64,000 bases of DNA from Azoarcus olearius (GTDB taxonomy: Bacteria; Pseudomonadota; Gammaproteobacteria; Burkholderiales; Rhodocyclaceae). The position numbers and the translations under genes were made by a program. The stretch covers positions 1,364,001-1,428,000 of the forward strand of contig NZ_CP016210.1 of the NCBI RefSeq assembly GCF_001682385.1, read 5' to 3'. Shown one piece after another: positions 52,038-61,470 of the stretch. The stretch's first letter is position 1. Each line of letters opens with the position of its first letter. The notes under the pieces are model-generated. The model had not been told where the DNA came from. It ran no database searches and saw nothing but the letters and a program-made list of their open reading frames with translations.

Positions 52038-53352
52038 GCGGATCGCGGTGCTTGGGGCCGGGCCGGCCGCCATCGCCGCCGCGATCGGCCTGCGCCGCGC
52101 CGGCGAGGACGTGATGCTGATCGGCGAACCGCGCCGCTTTGCCGCCGTGGAGGGCGTCTCCGCCCGCGTGCTGGAGGCCCTGCGGCGCGCCGGATTCAGC
52201 CGCGCGCTCGCCTGCTTCGCCGCGCCATCGCGCCGCTGCGCCACCTGGAACGGCACCCTGACCCAGGCCAACTGGGAAAGCCTGGTGGAGCGCGAGCGCT
52301 TCGACCGCGCGGCGCTGGAGGATGCGCGCGCCGCCGGGGTGCGGGTGGTCGTTGGCCGGGCGCTCGATGTGCGGACCACGGCGGCGGGCCATCAGATCCA
52401 CGTGGAGGGCGAGGGCGGCGCGGAGTGCGAGGCGGACTTCCTGATCGAGGCGCGCGGCCGTGCGGCGCCGGGGCTGGGGATGCCGAGGATGCGCGGCGCC
52501 GAAACGGTGTCGCTGCTGCAGTACTGGCAGGGGCCGCGCGGCGCGGTGCATTCGGCGGTGGAAAGCTGCGCCGACGGCTGGATGTGGATGGCCGCGCTCG
52601 CGGATGGCCGCCGCTACCTGCAGCTCACGCTCGACGTGGCGGGCGCGGCGTTGCCGCCCAAGGCCGAACTCGGCGCGTTCTGCCGCGCGCGCTTCGCCGC
52701 CAGCGCGGCCGCGGCCCCTTTCGTGCGCGACGCACAGCCGGTGGGCGAGCCCTGCGCGCGCACCAGTACGCCGGTGCTGCACGGCGAGCTGGCCGGCGAG
52801 AACTGGCTGCGGGTGGGCGATGCCGCGGCGGCGGTCGATCCGCTGTCGGGCAACGGCATCTTCCTGTCGCTGTCGTCCGCGCTGCAGGCGCCGGCCGTGG
52901 TCGGCACGCTGCTGCATGATCCGGCGCGCGCCGCGCTCGCCCAGCGCTTCCACCGCGAGCGCGTGGCGCACCTGTTCTACCGCTTCGCCCGCATCGGGCG
53001 CGACTTCTACGCGCAGGAACAGCGCTGGCCGCACTCGCCGTTCTGGCAGGCGCGCCGGGGCTGGCCCGACGACCTGCCGGCCGAGGGCGATGCCGCGGGC
53101 GGCGGCGCACGCATCGAACGCCGGCCGGTGGTGGCGCACGGGCGCGTGGTCGAGGACGAGGTGGTCGTGACCGCGGCCCAGCCGCTCGGCATCTGGCATC
53201 TCGATGGCATCGGGCTGGCGCCGCTGTTGCGCGCCGTGCAGGGGGCGGCGCCCGCCGCGGCCGAAGCGGCGTTGCGCGCCGAACTCGGCGGCGAGGGCGC
53301 GCGCGCGGCACGGATTGCAGCCTGGATGCGCGAACAAGGCTGGATCGCATGA
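52027..53352 (+). CDS. qhpG: QhpG, FAD-dependent tryptophan hydroxylase for CTQ formation
   Basis: 441 residues. N-terminal Rossmann motif GAGPAAIAAAIGLRRAG, later LRVGDAAAAVDPLSGNGIFL (the FAD-binding GD block of flavin monooxygenases). QhpG adds oxygen to the gamma-subunit Trp that becomes cysteine tryptophylquinone. The flavin halogenase-like shape fits peptide substrate. Last gene of the F-E-G transcript; qhpA starts 457 bp further on. Confidence 0.88.
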   Translation: MRARRIAVLGAGPAAIAAAIGLRRAGEDVMLIGEPRRFAAVEGVSARVLEALRRAGFSRALACFAAPSRRCATWNGTLTQANWESLVERERFDRAALEDARAAGVRVVVGRALDVRTTAAGHQIHVEGEGGAECEADFLIEARGRAAPGLGMPRMRGAETVSLLQYWQGPRGAVHSAVESCADGWMWMAALADGRRYLQLTLDVAGAALPPKAELGAFCRARFAASAAAAPFVRDAQPVGEPCARTSTPVLHGELAGENWLRVGDAAAAVDPLSGNGIFLSLSSALQAPAVVGTLLHDPARAALAQRFHRERVAHLFYRFARIGRDFYAQEQRWPHSPFWQARRGWPDDLPAEGDAAGGGARIERRPVVAHGRVVEDEVVVTAAQPLGIWHLDGIGLAPLLRAVQGAAPAAAEAALRAELGGEGARAARIAAWMREQGWIA

Positions 53353-53809
53353 GGCCGGCGCTTGCCGTTTTGGGCTAGCTGCTCCAGCGCGGCGGCGGTG
53401 GCGTGATGCGGTGGCGGCGGTCGCTCCGCCGCCGGTCGGCGTGCGTCCTCAAACCCGGTTTGCGGCCGGCGCCGCGCGGCCGGCAGGCCTGTCGTCCGCG
53501 GCGCCCGATGTCCATGGCTGCATCGCTTCGCATATCCCTGTTTTCCAGCGGTGGTGCGGGTTTTGCGCCGGTCGTCGCGCCTGCGCGCCGCACCGCACCG
53601 CCCGGGGGCTGTCGCCCATCGTTGCGCGGGCGCGGGTTCCACCGGTTTTCCGCGCCGCGGGGGCCCGCTGATTCCTTGCCGTTTTCGGGTAACGCCTTTG
53701 CCGCCCCCGCCCCTAGCATGGCCTCCGTTCGCTGACGACGGCGCCATGGCTGGCGCCGCGCGTGTGGCAGACGCGGGATGTTCCGCGGCGACCGACAGGA
53801 GCTTAGACC
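53353..53809. other. 457-bp region between qhpG and qhpA
   Basis: No convincing gene. It contains two copies of the qhp-type site: CTTGCCGTTTTGGGCTAGC (53361-53379) just after qhpG, and the promoter-linked copy at 53675. A hairpin GGCGGCGG-TCGCT-CCGCCGCC lies near 53413-53433 without T-run. Confidence 0.5.
53675..53719 (+). promoter_or_regulatory. qhp-type activator site and -10 before qhpA
   Basis: CTTGCCGTTTTCGGGTAAC (53675-53693), then 20 bp, then TAGCAT (53714-53719). Leader to qhpA about 85 nt. Confidence 0.6.
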
Positions 53810-55396
53810 TTGAAGATGAAATCGATGGCCCGTCTGCTGGGCACGGGGATGGCGGCACTGGGTATCGCGCTGGGCGCGGCGCCGGCGGCGGCCGCCGGGG
53901 ATGCGCTGATCGCCGGGAAGTGCCTGGTGTGTCATGCGGATGGGCAGGGCGGCAGTGGCCGCATTGCCCAGCAGCGCAAGACGCCGGAGGGCTGGCTGAT
54001 GACGGTGGCGCGCATGCAGCTGACCCACGGGCTGCAGGTGACCGACGCCGAGCGGCGCGAGATCGTCAAATACCTGGCCGACACGCAGGGTCTGGCGCCG
54101 TCCGAAAGCGCTGGCGCGCGTTACGCGATCGAACGGCGCCTGAACACGGTGGAGCAGTTCGAGTCCGCCGAATTCACCCAGATGTGCGCGCGCTGCCATT
54201 CCGGTGCGCGCGTGCTGCTGCAGCGGCGCACCGCGAGCGAATGGGAGCATCTCATCCATTTCCACCTCGGCCAGTTCCCCACCGCGGAATACCAGGCGCT
54301 GGGCCGGGACCGCGACTGGTTCGGCGTGGCGCTGAAAGACATCGCACCGATGCTGGCGCGCACCCAGCCTTTCGAATCCGCCGCGTGGAAGCAGTGGCGC
54401 GCGCGCGCGCCGCAGGCGGTGGCGGGCGAATGGAGCGTCAGCGGCCGCATGGCAGGGCGCGGGGCCTTCACCGCGACGATGCGGGTGGCGCCGGCCGCCG
54501 GCAAGGACCAGTACACGCTGGCGCTCGCCGGCCGCTGGGACGACGGCGCGCCGCTGCAGGGCGAGGGCGCGGCGGTGATCTACACCGGCTACGAGTGGCG
54601 CGCCGACCTGCAACTGGACGGCCAGCCGATGCGTCAGGTGTTCGCGCTCGACAAGGGCGTGCTGCGCGGGCGGATGTTCCTGCGCGACCAGGATGAAGTC
54701 GGCGCCGACGTGGTTGCCGGGCGGGTGGAAGGCGGCGCCGCGCGCGTGCTGGCGGTGCATCCGGCGCACCTGCGCAGCGGCGAAGAGACCGAACTGCGCA
54801 TCGTCGGCACCGGGCTGGACGGCGCGGTGCGCCTGCCGGCGGGGGTGCGCACGCTGAAGGTGGTGGCGCGCACGCCGACCGAGGTGGTGCTGCGGGTGCG
54901 CGCCGAGGCGGGCGCGCAGGGCGTGCATCCGGTGGCGGTGGGCAAGGCGCGCGGCGCCAGCCTCGCGCTGTACGACCGCATTGCCGCGGTGAAGGTGGTG
55001 CCTGCCTTCGCGGTGGCGCGCATCGGCGGCAACGGCACGCCTTCGCCCAAGGTGGAAGGCCGCTTCGAGGCGGAAGCCTGGGCCGCCGGGCGCGACGGCA
55101 AGCCGGGCACCGCCGACGACTACCGCATCGGCATCGTGCCGGCGAAGTGGTCGGTGGCGCCGCACGACGAGGTGGCGGCGCGCGACGAGGACGTCCGCTT
55201 CGCCGGCGTGATGCAGCCGGACACCGGCATCTTCGTGCCGGGCGGCGCCGGGCCCAACCCCGCGCGGCGCATGAGCGCCAACAACGTCGGCAACCTGAAG
55301 GTGGTGGCCGAGGTGGTGCAGGGCGGCGAACGCGTGCAGGGCGAGGGCCACATGATCGTGGCGGCCCAGCGCTGGAACAACCCGCCGCTGCCCTGA
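53810..55396 (+). CDS. qhpA: QhpA, quinohemoprotein amine dehydrogenase alpha subunit
   Basis: 528 residues, periplasmic. Sec signal (ARLLGTGMAALGIALGAAPA, AAA). Two haem c sites in the N-terminal domain, C38-LVC41-H42 and C126-ARC129-H130, followed by beta-barrel domains, as in Paracoccus and Pseudomonas QHNDH. It passes electrons from the CTQ of the gamma subunit to a soluble carrier. The start at TTG 53810 is chosen because AGGAG is 8 nt upstream; ATG 53816 is the alternative. Heads the A-D-C-B operon. Confidence 0.94.
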   Translation: MKMKSMARLLGTGMAALGIALGAAPAAAAGDALIAGKCLVCHADGQGGSGRIAQQRKTPEGWLMTVARMQLTHGLQVTDAERREIVKYLADTQGLAPSESAGARYAIERRLNTVEQFESAEFTQMCARCHSGARVLLQRRTASEWEHLIHFHLGQFPTAEYQALGRDRDWFGVALKDIAPMLARTQPFESAAWKQWRARAPQAVAGEWSVSGRMAGRGAFTATMRVAPAAGKDQYTLALAGRWDDGAPLQGEGAAVIYTGYEWRADLQLDGQPMRQVFALDKGVLRGRMFLRDQDEVGADVVAGRVEGGAARVLAVHPAHLRSGEETELRIVGTGLDGAVRLPAGVRTLKVVARTPTEVVLRVRAEAGAQGVHPVAVGKARGASLALYDRIAAVKVVPAFAVARIGGNGTPSPKVEGRFEAEAWAAGRDGKPGTADDYRIGIVPAKWSVAPHDEVAARDEDVRFAGVMQPDTGIFVPGGAGPNPARRMSANNVGNLKVVAEVVQGGERVQGEGHMIVAAQRWNNPPLP

Positions 55397-55463
55397 GCAC
55401 GGCGCGCCGGACGCAGGCGGGCGCCACGCGCCCGCGCCCCGATATCCCGCAAGAGAGGTTTCC

Positions 55464-56894
55464 ATGGCTGCGGTGCTGAACCTGATCCATCACAACCTGC
55501 ACGAGGTGCGCGTGGACGACACGCGCATGCTGTTCCACATCCCGAGCAGCTCGCTGTTCGCGCTCGACGAGCTGACCGCCGCGGTGATCGACCGCATCCG
55601 CCGCGACAGCCTGACCGCGGAGGCGCTGGTCGCCGGGCTGCGGCCGCGCTTTGCGGCGGCGGCGGTAAGCGAGGCGCTGGACGAACTCGCCGCGCTCGAA
55701 CTCGTCTCCGACGGCCGTCCGCGCGCCGAAGCGGCAGCGCTGCGGGCGCCGGCGCAGTTTCCGCTGAGCACCGTGGTGCTCAACGTCAACACCGGCTGCA
55801 ACCTGAGCTGCACCTACTGCTACAAGGAAGACCTCGACACGCCCTCGGCCGGCCGCAAGATGAGCCTGGACACCGCGCGCGCGTCGATCGAGCTGCTGCT
55901 GCGCGAATCGCCCGACGAGCCGCGCTACACGGTGGTCTTCTTCGGCGGCGAGCCGCTGAGCAACCTGCCGCTGATCAAGGCGGTGGTCGAATACTGCGAA
56001 GCCCGCTTCGCCGGGCTGGGCAAGGTGGTGGACTTCGTCATGACCACCAATGCCACGCTGCTCAACGACGACACCATCGCGTGGCTGGACGCGCACCGCT
56101 TCGGCCTGTCGGTGAGCATGGACGGGCCGGAGGCGATCCACGACCGCAACCGCCGCACCGTCGGCGGGCACGGCACCTACCGCACCGTCAGCGACAAGGC
56201 CGGCCGCCTGCTGGCGCGCTACCGCTCGCGGCCGGTGGGGGCGCGGGTGACGCTGACGCGCGGCACCACCGAAGTCGAGCGCATCTGGGACCACCTGTTC
56301 AACGAACTCGGCTTTGCCGAGGTGGGCTTCGCGCCGGTCACCGCCGGCGACATCGAGACCTTCAACCTGACCGGGGAGGAACTGGCGGAGGTGTTCGCCG
56401 CGTTCAAGCGCCTCGGCCGGCGCTACCTGGACGCCGCGCTGGCGGGGCGCAACATCGGCTTCTCCAACCTGCACCAGCTCATCACCGACCTGCACGAAGG
56501 GCACAAGAAGTCGCTGCCCTGCGGCGCCGGCCTGAAGATGCTGGCGGTGGACCATCAGGGCGGACTCAATCTCTGCCACCGCTTCACCGGCTCGGCGCTG
56601 CCCACCTTCGGCGACGTGACGAGCGGCGTCCGCCACCAGCAGCTCGGCGACTTCCTCGCCCAGCGCCTGGACCGCAGCGGCACCGGCTGCGAGAGCTGCC
56701 GCATCCGCAACCTGTGCGCGGGCGGCTGCTACCACGAGAGCTACGCCCGCTACGGCGATCCCGCCCACCCCACCTATCACTACTGCGAGCTGATGCGCGA
56801 CTGGGTCGATTTCGGCATCGAGGTGTACAGCCGCATCATGGCCGGCAACCCGGCCTTCATCGAACAGCACATTTCGCCGAGGAGGGCGAACTGA
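55464..56894 (+). CDS. qhpD: QhpD, radical SAM enzyme forming Cys-to-Asp/Glu thioether bridges
   Basis: 476 residues. Radical SAM cysteines C112-x3-C116-x2-C119 ([15 protein letters not shown]), GGEPL, and the C-terminal SPASM cluster segment with [17 protein letters not shown]. It makes three intra-peptide thioether bonds in QhpC. The N-terminal 90 residues look like a RiPP recognition-type domain. Placed between alpha and gamma subunit genes as in all known qhp loci. Confidence 0.95.
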   Translation: MAAVLNLIHHNLHEVRVDDTRMLFHIPSSSLFALDELTAAVIDRIRRDSLTAEALVAGLRPRFAAAAVSEALDELAALELVSDGRPRAEAAALRAPAQFPLSTVVLNVNTGCNLSCTYCYKEDLDTPSAGRKMSLDTARASIELLLRESPDEPRYTVVFFGGEPLSNLPLIKAVVEYCEARFAGLGKVVDFVMTTNATLLNDDTIAWLDAHRFGLSVSMDGPEAIHDRNRRTVGGHGTYRTVSDKAGRLLARYRSRPVGARVTLTRGTTEVERIWDHLFNELGFAEVGFAPVTAGDIETFNLTGEELAEVFAAFKRLGRRYLDAALAGRNIGFSNLHQLITDLHEGHKKSLPCGAGLKMLAVDHQGGLNLCHRFTGSALPTFGDVTSGVRHQQLGDFLAQRLDRSGTGCESCRIRNLCAGGCYHESYARYGDPAHPTYHYCELMRDWVDFGIEVYSRIMAGNPAFIEQHISPRRAN

Positions 56895-56895
56895 G

Positions 56896-57222
56896 ATGAA
56901 ACATCTGAAAGCGATCAACCAGAAGGCGCGCCTGCTGGAGCAGGCCGCCGGCGAAGGCCGCGCCGAGGAAGTCGTGGCGATGAGCGCCGTGGTCGGTTGC
57001 ACGGCCACCGTGGACCCCGGCTGGGAGGTGGATGCCTTCGGCGGCGTCGGCTCGCTGTGCCAGCCGATGGAGGCCGACCTGTACGGCTGCGCCGACCCCT
57101 GCTGGTGGCCGGCCCAGGTGCCCGACGTGATGAACACCTACCCCGACTGGGGCAAGGACGCGCCCGACCTGACCCAGGACTGGCGCAAGCTCGGCTCGGT
57201 GTTTCCGGGCGACAAGCGTTGA
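56896..57222 (+). CDS. qhpC: QhpC, amine dehydrogenase gamma subunit with CTQ cofactor
   Basis: 108 residues. A 28-residue leader removed by QhpE is inferred from alignment to known gamma subunits. With that offset, the known cross-links fall on matching residues here: C35-E44, C55-D61, C69-D77, and the CTQ pair C65-W71, in the block [17 protein letters not shown]. All needed residues are present, so the subunit should mature normally. It starts one base after the qhpD stop. Confidence 0.96.
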   Translation: MKHLKAINQKARLLEQAAGEGRAEEVVAMSAVVGCTATVDPGWEVDAFGGVGSLCQPMEADLYGCADPCWWPAQVPDVMNTYPDWGKDAPDLTQDWRKLGSVFPGDKR

Positions 57223-57239
57223 GACGGGGGAGGATGACG

Positions 57240-58385
57240 ATGGCACACACGACTCCCGCGCTGCGCTGCACCGCGCTGCTCGCCACCCTGGCCGCCGCGC
57301 TGCCGGCCGCCGCGCAGAATGCGCCCACCGCGCTCAACACCGACCGCGCCCTGCAGAGCGGACACGAATACCTGGTGGTGGCCAACCGGCCGAACAACCT
57401 GCATGTGGTCGACCTGCAGAGCAACACGCTCTACAAGACCTGCCCGCTGCCCGACGCCTTCGGCCCCGGCACCGCGCAGATCTCGCCCGACCGCCGCACC
57501 GCCTACATCCTCAACAACCGCTTCGAGGACATCTACGGCATCGACCTCGACACCTGCGAGGTGCGCTTCCGCGCCCACATGGCGCAGGCGGACAACGAAC
57601 GCGCGAAGGCGATCTTCTCGTTCGCGATCAGCGCCGACGGGAAGTCGCTGTACGCGGTGCAGAACCCCACCACCCTGCACCGCGACCATTACCGGGTCGG
57701 CGAGCCGCGCTTCGTGGTGTACGACACCGCCGCCGGGCTGGACGCCAAGCCGGTCCGCAGCTTCCCAGCGCCGCGCCAGGCCACCGTGATGCAGGCCGCG
57801 CTGGACGGGTCGGGCGCGGTGTATATGGCCGGCGCCAACCTCTACAGGGTGGACCCGGCCACCGGCACCTTCACCACGACGCTGCCGATCCGCGACTGGC
57901 AGCGCCCGGGCTACGCACCGCCCGACGTGCTGTACGCGTGGCCGATCCAGACCCCGACCAAGGACTTCACGCTGCTCTACACCACCGCCCGGGTGGCGGA
58001 CGCAAGCAAGCCCGAAAGCGCGGAATACCGCTACGGCCTGCTCAACGTGAACCTGCAGACGGGCGAGGCGGAAGCGCCCGAGTTCGGGCCGCTCACCGAG
58101 ATCTACTTCAGCGGCGTGCGCTGGCCCAAGGACCGCAACATCATGTTCGGCCTGCTGCACCGGCTGGCGAAGTACGACATCAAGGCGCAGAAGCTGCTGG
58201 AAGCGGTGGAGCTGGAGCACACCTACTACGCGCTGCTGACCAACGCCTCCGGCAGCCGGCTCTACCTCACCGGCACCTTCAACGACATCGCGGTGTATGA
58301 CGCCGAGACGCTGAAGAAGGTGACCAACGTGCAACTGCCCGGCGGCGACATGTCGCTTGGCACCGGGCAGGTGTTCATGCGCTGA
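57240..58385 (+). CDS. qhpB: QhpB, amine dehydrogenase beta subunit
   Basis: 381 residues with a Sec signal (LRCTALLATLAAALPAAAQ). Seven-bladed propeller repeats: YLVVANRPNNLHVVDLQSN, TAYILNNRFEDIYGIDLDTC and so on. It surrounds the gamma subunit active site. Start chosen at ATG 57240, 6 nt after GGAGG; an ATG at 57234 touches the ribosome binding site. Last gene of the operon; a hairpin follows. Confidence 0.94.
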   Translation: MAHTTPALRCTALLATLAAALPAAAQNAPTALNTDRALQSGHEYLVVANRPNNLHVVDLQSNTLYKTCPLPDAFGPGTAQISPDRRTAYILNNRFEDIYGIDLDTCEVRFRAHMAQADNERAKAIFSFAISADGKSLYAVQNPTTLHRDHYRVGEPRFVVYDTAAGLDAKPVRSFPAPRQATVMQAALDGSGAVYMAGANLYRVDPATGTFTTTLPIRDWQRPGYAPPDVLYAWPIQTPTKDFTLLYTTARVADASKPESAEYRYGLLNVNLQTGEAEAPEFGPLTEIYFSGVRWPKDRNIMFGLLHRLAKYDIKAQKLLEAVELEHTYYALLTNASGSRLYLTGTFNDIAVYDAETLKKVTNVQLPGGDMSLGTGQVFMR

Positions 58386-58390
58386 GGAGG

Positions 58391-58424
58391 GTGCGGGGCG
58401 GGGCCTTCGGCGCCGGCCCCGCAC
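58391..58424. terminator. Hairpin between convergent qhpB and amiC
   Basis: GTGCGGGGC and GCCCCGCAC arms (58391-58399, 58416-58424) around a 16-nt loop. No T-run on the plus strand; probably a bidirectional, weak terminator. Confidence 0.5.
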
Positions 58425-58457
58425 GGTCGTGAAACGCCCGCGAGGGTGGAACCCGGC

Positions 58458-59849
58458 TCAGCCGAGCTGGGCCACCTTCACGCGCGGATTGGGCGGGTTT
58501 TCTTCGAAGTAGCGCTTGATGCCGCGCAGGATGGCGTCGGCCATCTTGTCCTGGTAGGCGTCGTCGTTGAGGCGGCGCTCTTCTTCGGGATTGCTGATGA
58601 AGGCGGTCTCGACCAGGATGGACGGGATGTCCGGCGCCTTCAGCACCGCGAAGCCGGCCTGTTCGACATGGGCCTTGTGCAGGGTGTTGATGTCGCCGAG
58701 TTCGGACAGCACCGCCTTGCCGAGCTTGAGGCTGTCGTTGATGGTGGCGGTCTGCGAGAGATCGAGCAGGGTGCGGGCGAGGTGGCCGTCCTGCTTGGCG
58801 AGATTGACGCCGCCGATGAGGTCGGCGTCGTTTTCCTTCTGCGCCAGCCAGCGCGCGGCCGAGCTGGAGGCGCCGCTTTCGGACAGCACGAACACCGAAC
58901 TGCCGCGCGCCTCGGGGCGCACGAAGGCATCGGCGTGGATGGAGACGAAGAGGTCGGCCTGCACCTTGCGCGCGCGGGTGACGCGCTGGGCCAGCGGCAC
59001 GAAGAAGTCGTCGTCGCGGGTGAGCACCGCGCGCATGTTGGGGTCGGCGTCGATCTTGCGCTTGAGGCGGCGGCCGATCGACAGCGTGACGTTTTTCTCG
59101 TAGCTGCCGGCGCGGCCCACGGCGCCCGGGTCTTCGCCGCCGTGGCCGGGGTCGAGCACGACGGTGAACAGGCGGTTGACCTTGGGCGCGTTGCGGCGCG
59201 CGGTCTGTTGCGCATCCTGCTGCGGGGTCGCCGGGCGGGTGTCGCGCGTCGGCTGCTGGGCGCCGCTGCCGCTGCCACTGTCGCCCGCGGCGGCATCCAT
59301 CGGCGACGGCTTCTGGATCAGCGCCAGCAGCGGATCGGCCGGCTGGGTGGGGTAGAGGTCGAGCACCAGGCGGTGGCGGTAGTCTCCCACCGGCTGCAGC
59401 GTGAATACCTGCGGGTTGATCTCGGCCTTGAGTTCGATCACCACGCGCACCACGCCCGGGCGGTTCTGCCCGGCGCGGATCAGGCGGATGTAGGGGTCGC
59501 TGTCGAGCACCTTGGAGGGCAGCGACTGCAGCACGCTGTTGAGTTCGACGCCTTCGAGATCGACCACCAGGCGTTCCGGGTCCTTCACCAGCATGTGGGT
59601 GAAGCGCGGCTCGGCGGTGCCTTCGAGCGTGATGCGGGTGTATTCCTCGGCGGGCCAGACGCGCACCGCGAGCAGGCTCGCGGCGGCATGGCCGGTGCGG
59701 GTGACCAGCAGCGTCAGCGCGGCGCCGGAGAACTTGAGCAGCTCGCGGCGGCTGAGCCGGCGGCGCGGTGCGGGGAGGTCGTCGCTGTCGTTCAGGCGGG
59801 CGGCGTCGTCCGCCCCTGGCGCAGCAGGCTGGTCAGTTCGATCACGCAT
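58458..59849 (-). CDS. amiC: N-acetylmuramoyl-L-alanine amidase AmiC
   Basis: 463 residues from ATG 59849. A Tat signal is present (RRRLSRRELLKFSGAALTLL), so it is exported folded to the periplasm for septal peptidoglycan splitting. An AMIN domain (VRVWPAEEYTRITLEG) is followed by a linker rich in Gly, Ser, Gln and Thr and the amidase_3 domain with zinc-site blocks VVLDPGHGGEDPGA, SIHADAF and LVETAFISN. It overlaps the end of tsaE by 58 bp. Confidence 0.93.
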   Translation of the reverse strand: MRDRTDQPAAPGADDAARLNDSDDLPAPRRRLSRRELLKFSGAALTLLVTRTGHAAASLLAVRVWPAEEYTRITLEGTAEPRFTHMLVKDPERLVVDLEGVELNSVLQSLPSKVLDSDPYIRLIRAGQNRPGVVRVVIELKAEINPQVFTLQPVGDYRHRLVLDLYPTQPADPLLALIQKPSPMDAAAGDSGSGSGAQQPTRDTRPATPQQDAQQTARRNAPKVNRLFTVVLDPGHGGEDPGAVGRAGSYEKNVTLSIGRRLKRKIDADPNMRAVLTRDDDFFVPLAQRVTRARKVQADLFVSIHADAFVRPEARGSSVFVLSESGASSSAARWLAQKENDADLIGGVNLAKQDGHLARTLLDLSQTATINDSLKLGKAVLSELGDINTLHKAHVEQAGFAVLKAPDIPSILVETAFISNPEEERRLNDDAYQDKMADAILRGIKRYFEENPPNPRVKVAQLG

Positions 59850-60313
59850 GTTCGCCCCGGCTCGCTGTGCGCCGTGATGCTTGCGCGACGGCCTTCGCCT
59901 GCGCGGTCGAGGCGCAGTTCGAGGTCGGGCGCAGGGAGGTAGGGCAGGGCCTTGTCCGGCCATTCGACGATGCACACGCCATCTCCGGCGAAGTATTCGT
60001 CCAGCCCCGCATCCAGGTATTCTTCGGGCGCATTGAAGCGATAAAAATCAAAGTGATATAAGTCTAATCTAGAAAGAGCGTAAGGTTCAATCAAGGTGTA
60101 GGTGGGGCTTTTCACCTTGCCCTCGTGACCGAGCGCACGCAGCAGCCCGCGGGTGAGGGTGGTCTTGCCGCTGCCGAGGTCGCCCTGCAGCCAGACATGC
60201 AGGCCCGCGCGCACCACCCCGGCCAGCGCGGCGCCGAGCGCCAGCGTGTCCGCTTCGGCGGGCAAGTCCAGCTGCGCCTCGCTATCATGGGCGGCGTGAA
60301 CGATGCTGATCAT
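59792..60313 (-). CDS. tsaE: TsaE, ATPase for tRNA t6A modification
   Basis: 173 residues. P-loop GDLGSGKTTLTRGLL, VKSPTYTLIEPYAL, YHFDFYRF, and EWPDKAL-PYLP block typical of TsaE. It supports TsaBCD in N6-threonylcarbamoyladenosine synthesis. The overlap with amiC is long but the same pair order is common. Divergent from queG with almost no gap. Confidence 0.92.
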   Translation of the reverse strand: MISIVHAAHDSEAQLDLPAEADTLALGAALAGVVRAGLHVWLQGDLGSGKTTLTRGLLRALGHEGKVKSPTYTLIEPYALSRLDLYHFDFYRFNAPEEYLDAGLDEYFAGDGVCIVEWPDKALPYLPAPDLELRLDRAGEGRRASITAHSEPGRTCVIELTSLLRQGRTTPPA

Positions 60314-60325
60314 GGAAACCTCTCG

Positions 60326-61384
60326 GTGACAGGGGCGGACGCGGAACACCTGGCCGGGCTGGTGCAGCGCATCCGCGAATGGGGCAAGGCCCTGGGCTTC
60401 AGCGCGGTGACGATCGGCGGGGTGGACCTCGCGGATGCGGAACCGGGCCTGATGGACTGGCTGGCGGCCGGTTTTCACGGCGAGATGGATTATATGGCGC
60501 GCCACGGGCTCAAGCGCGCGCGTCCGGCCGAACTGCTGCCGGGCACCCTGCGGGTGATCAGCGCGCGCATGGATTATCTGCCCGATGCGGCCGATGCCCG
60601 CGCCGCGCTGAATGATCCGGCCCGCGCCTATGTGTCGCGCTATGCGCTCGGGCGCGACTACCACAAGGTATTGCGCAAGCGCCTGCAGCAGCTGGCCGAC
60701 CGTATCGCGGCGGAAGTGCCGCACGGCTATCGCGTGTTCGTGGATTCCGCGCCGGTGCTGGAGGTGGAGCTGGCGAGCCGCAGCGGCGCCGGCTGGCGCG
60801 GCAAGCACACGCTGCTGCTCGACCGCACCGGCTCGTGGTTTTTCCTGGGCGAATTGTTCACCGACCTGCCGCTGCCGGTGGATGCCCCGGTGCAGCCCCA
60901 CTGCGGCAGTTGCAGCGCCTGCATCGGCGCCTGTCCCACCGGCGCCATCGTTGCACCCTACCAGGTGGACGCGCGGCGCTGCATTTCCTACCTGACGATC
61001 GAGTTGCAAGGCGCGATCCCGGAGGCGCTGCGCCCCCTGCTCGGCAATCGCATCTACGGCTGCGACGACTGCCAGCTTGCCTGTCCGTGGAACCGCTTCG
61101 CGCAGCTCAGCGCCGAGCCGGATTTCGCGCCGCGCCACCGGCTGGACGAGGCGACGCTGTGCGAGCTGTTCGCTTGGTCCGCGGAGGATTTCGCTACCCG
61201 CACGGCCGGCAGCGCGATCCACCGCATCGGCCACGAACGCTGGCTGCGCAACATCGCGGTGGCGCTGGGCAATGCGCCCGCGACGCCGGAAGTGATCGCC
61301 GCGCTGCGCAGCCGCGCCGACGACGAATCCGCGCTGGTGCGCGAGCACGTGGCCTGGGCGCTGGCGCAACACGGGGTTGGCTGA
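60326..61384 (+). CDS. queG: Epoxyqueuosine reductase
   Basis: 352 residues from GTG 60326; an ATG at 60287 would overlap tsaE. Cobalamin and two 4Fe-4S dependent enzyme doing the last step of queuosine. Cluster motifs CGSCSACIGACPTGAI and CDDCQLACPWN are present; the N-terminal RISARMDYLP-like block is family typical. Ends with HEAT-like repeats. Confidence 0.93.
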   Translation: MTGADAEHLAGLVQRIREWGKALGFSAVTIGGVDLADAEPGLMDWLAAGFHGEMDYMARHGLKRARPAELLPGTLRVISARMDYLPDAADARAALNDPARAYVSRYALGRDYHKVLRKRLQQLADRIAAEVPHGYRVFVDSAPVLEVELASRSGAGWRGKHTLLLDRTGSWFFLGELFTDLPLPVDAPVQPHCGSCSACIGACPTGAIVAPYQVDARRCISYLTIELQGAIPEALRPLLGNRIYGCDDCQLACPWNRFAQLSAEPDFAPRHRLDEATLCELFAWSAEDFATRTAGSAIHRIGHERWLRNIAVALGNAPATPEVIAALRSRADDESALVREHVAWALAQHGVG

Positions 61385-61470
61385 GCCGCGCCGCACCCGT
61401 CCGCGCGGCTGGCGTCCGCAAGTGCGATGACCGGCCGGACCGCGCGCGGGGCGTACGGCCTCGCCTCGCG

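Noticed and set aside
53552..53567. Sigma-54-like TGGTGCGGGTTTTGCG upstream of qhpA
   Set aside because: GG-N10-GC spacing is right, but it lies about 240 bp before the gene and a site-plus-TAGCAT promoter shared with qhpF explains expression better.
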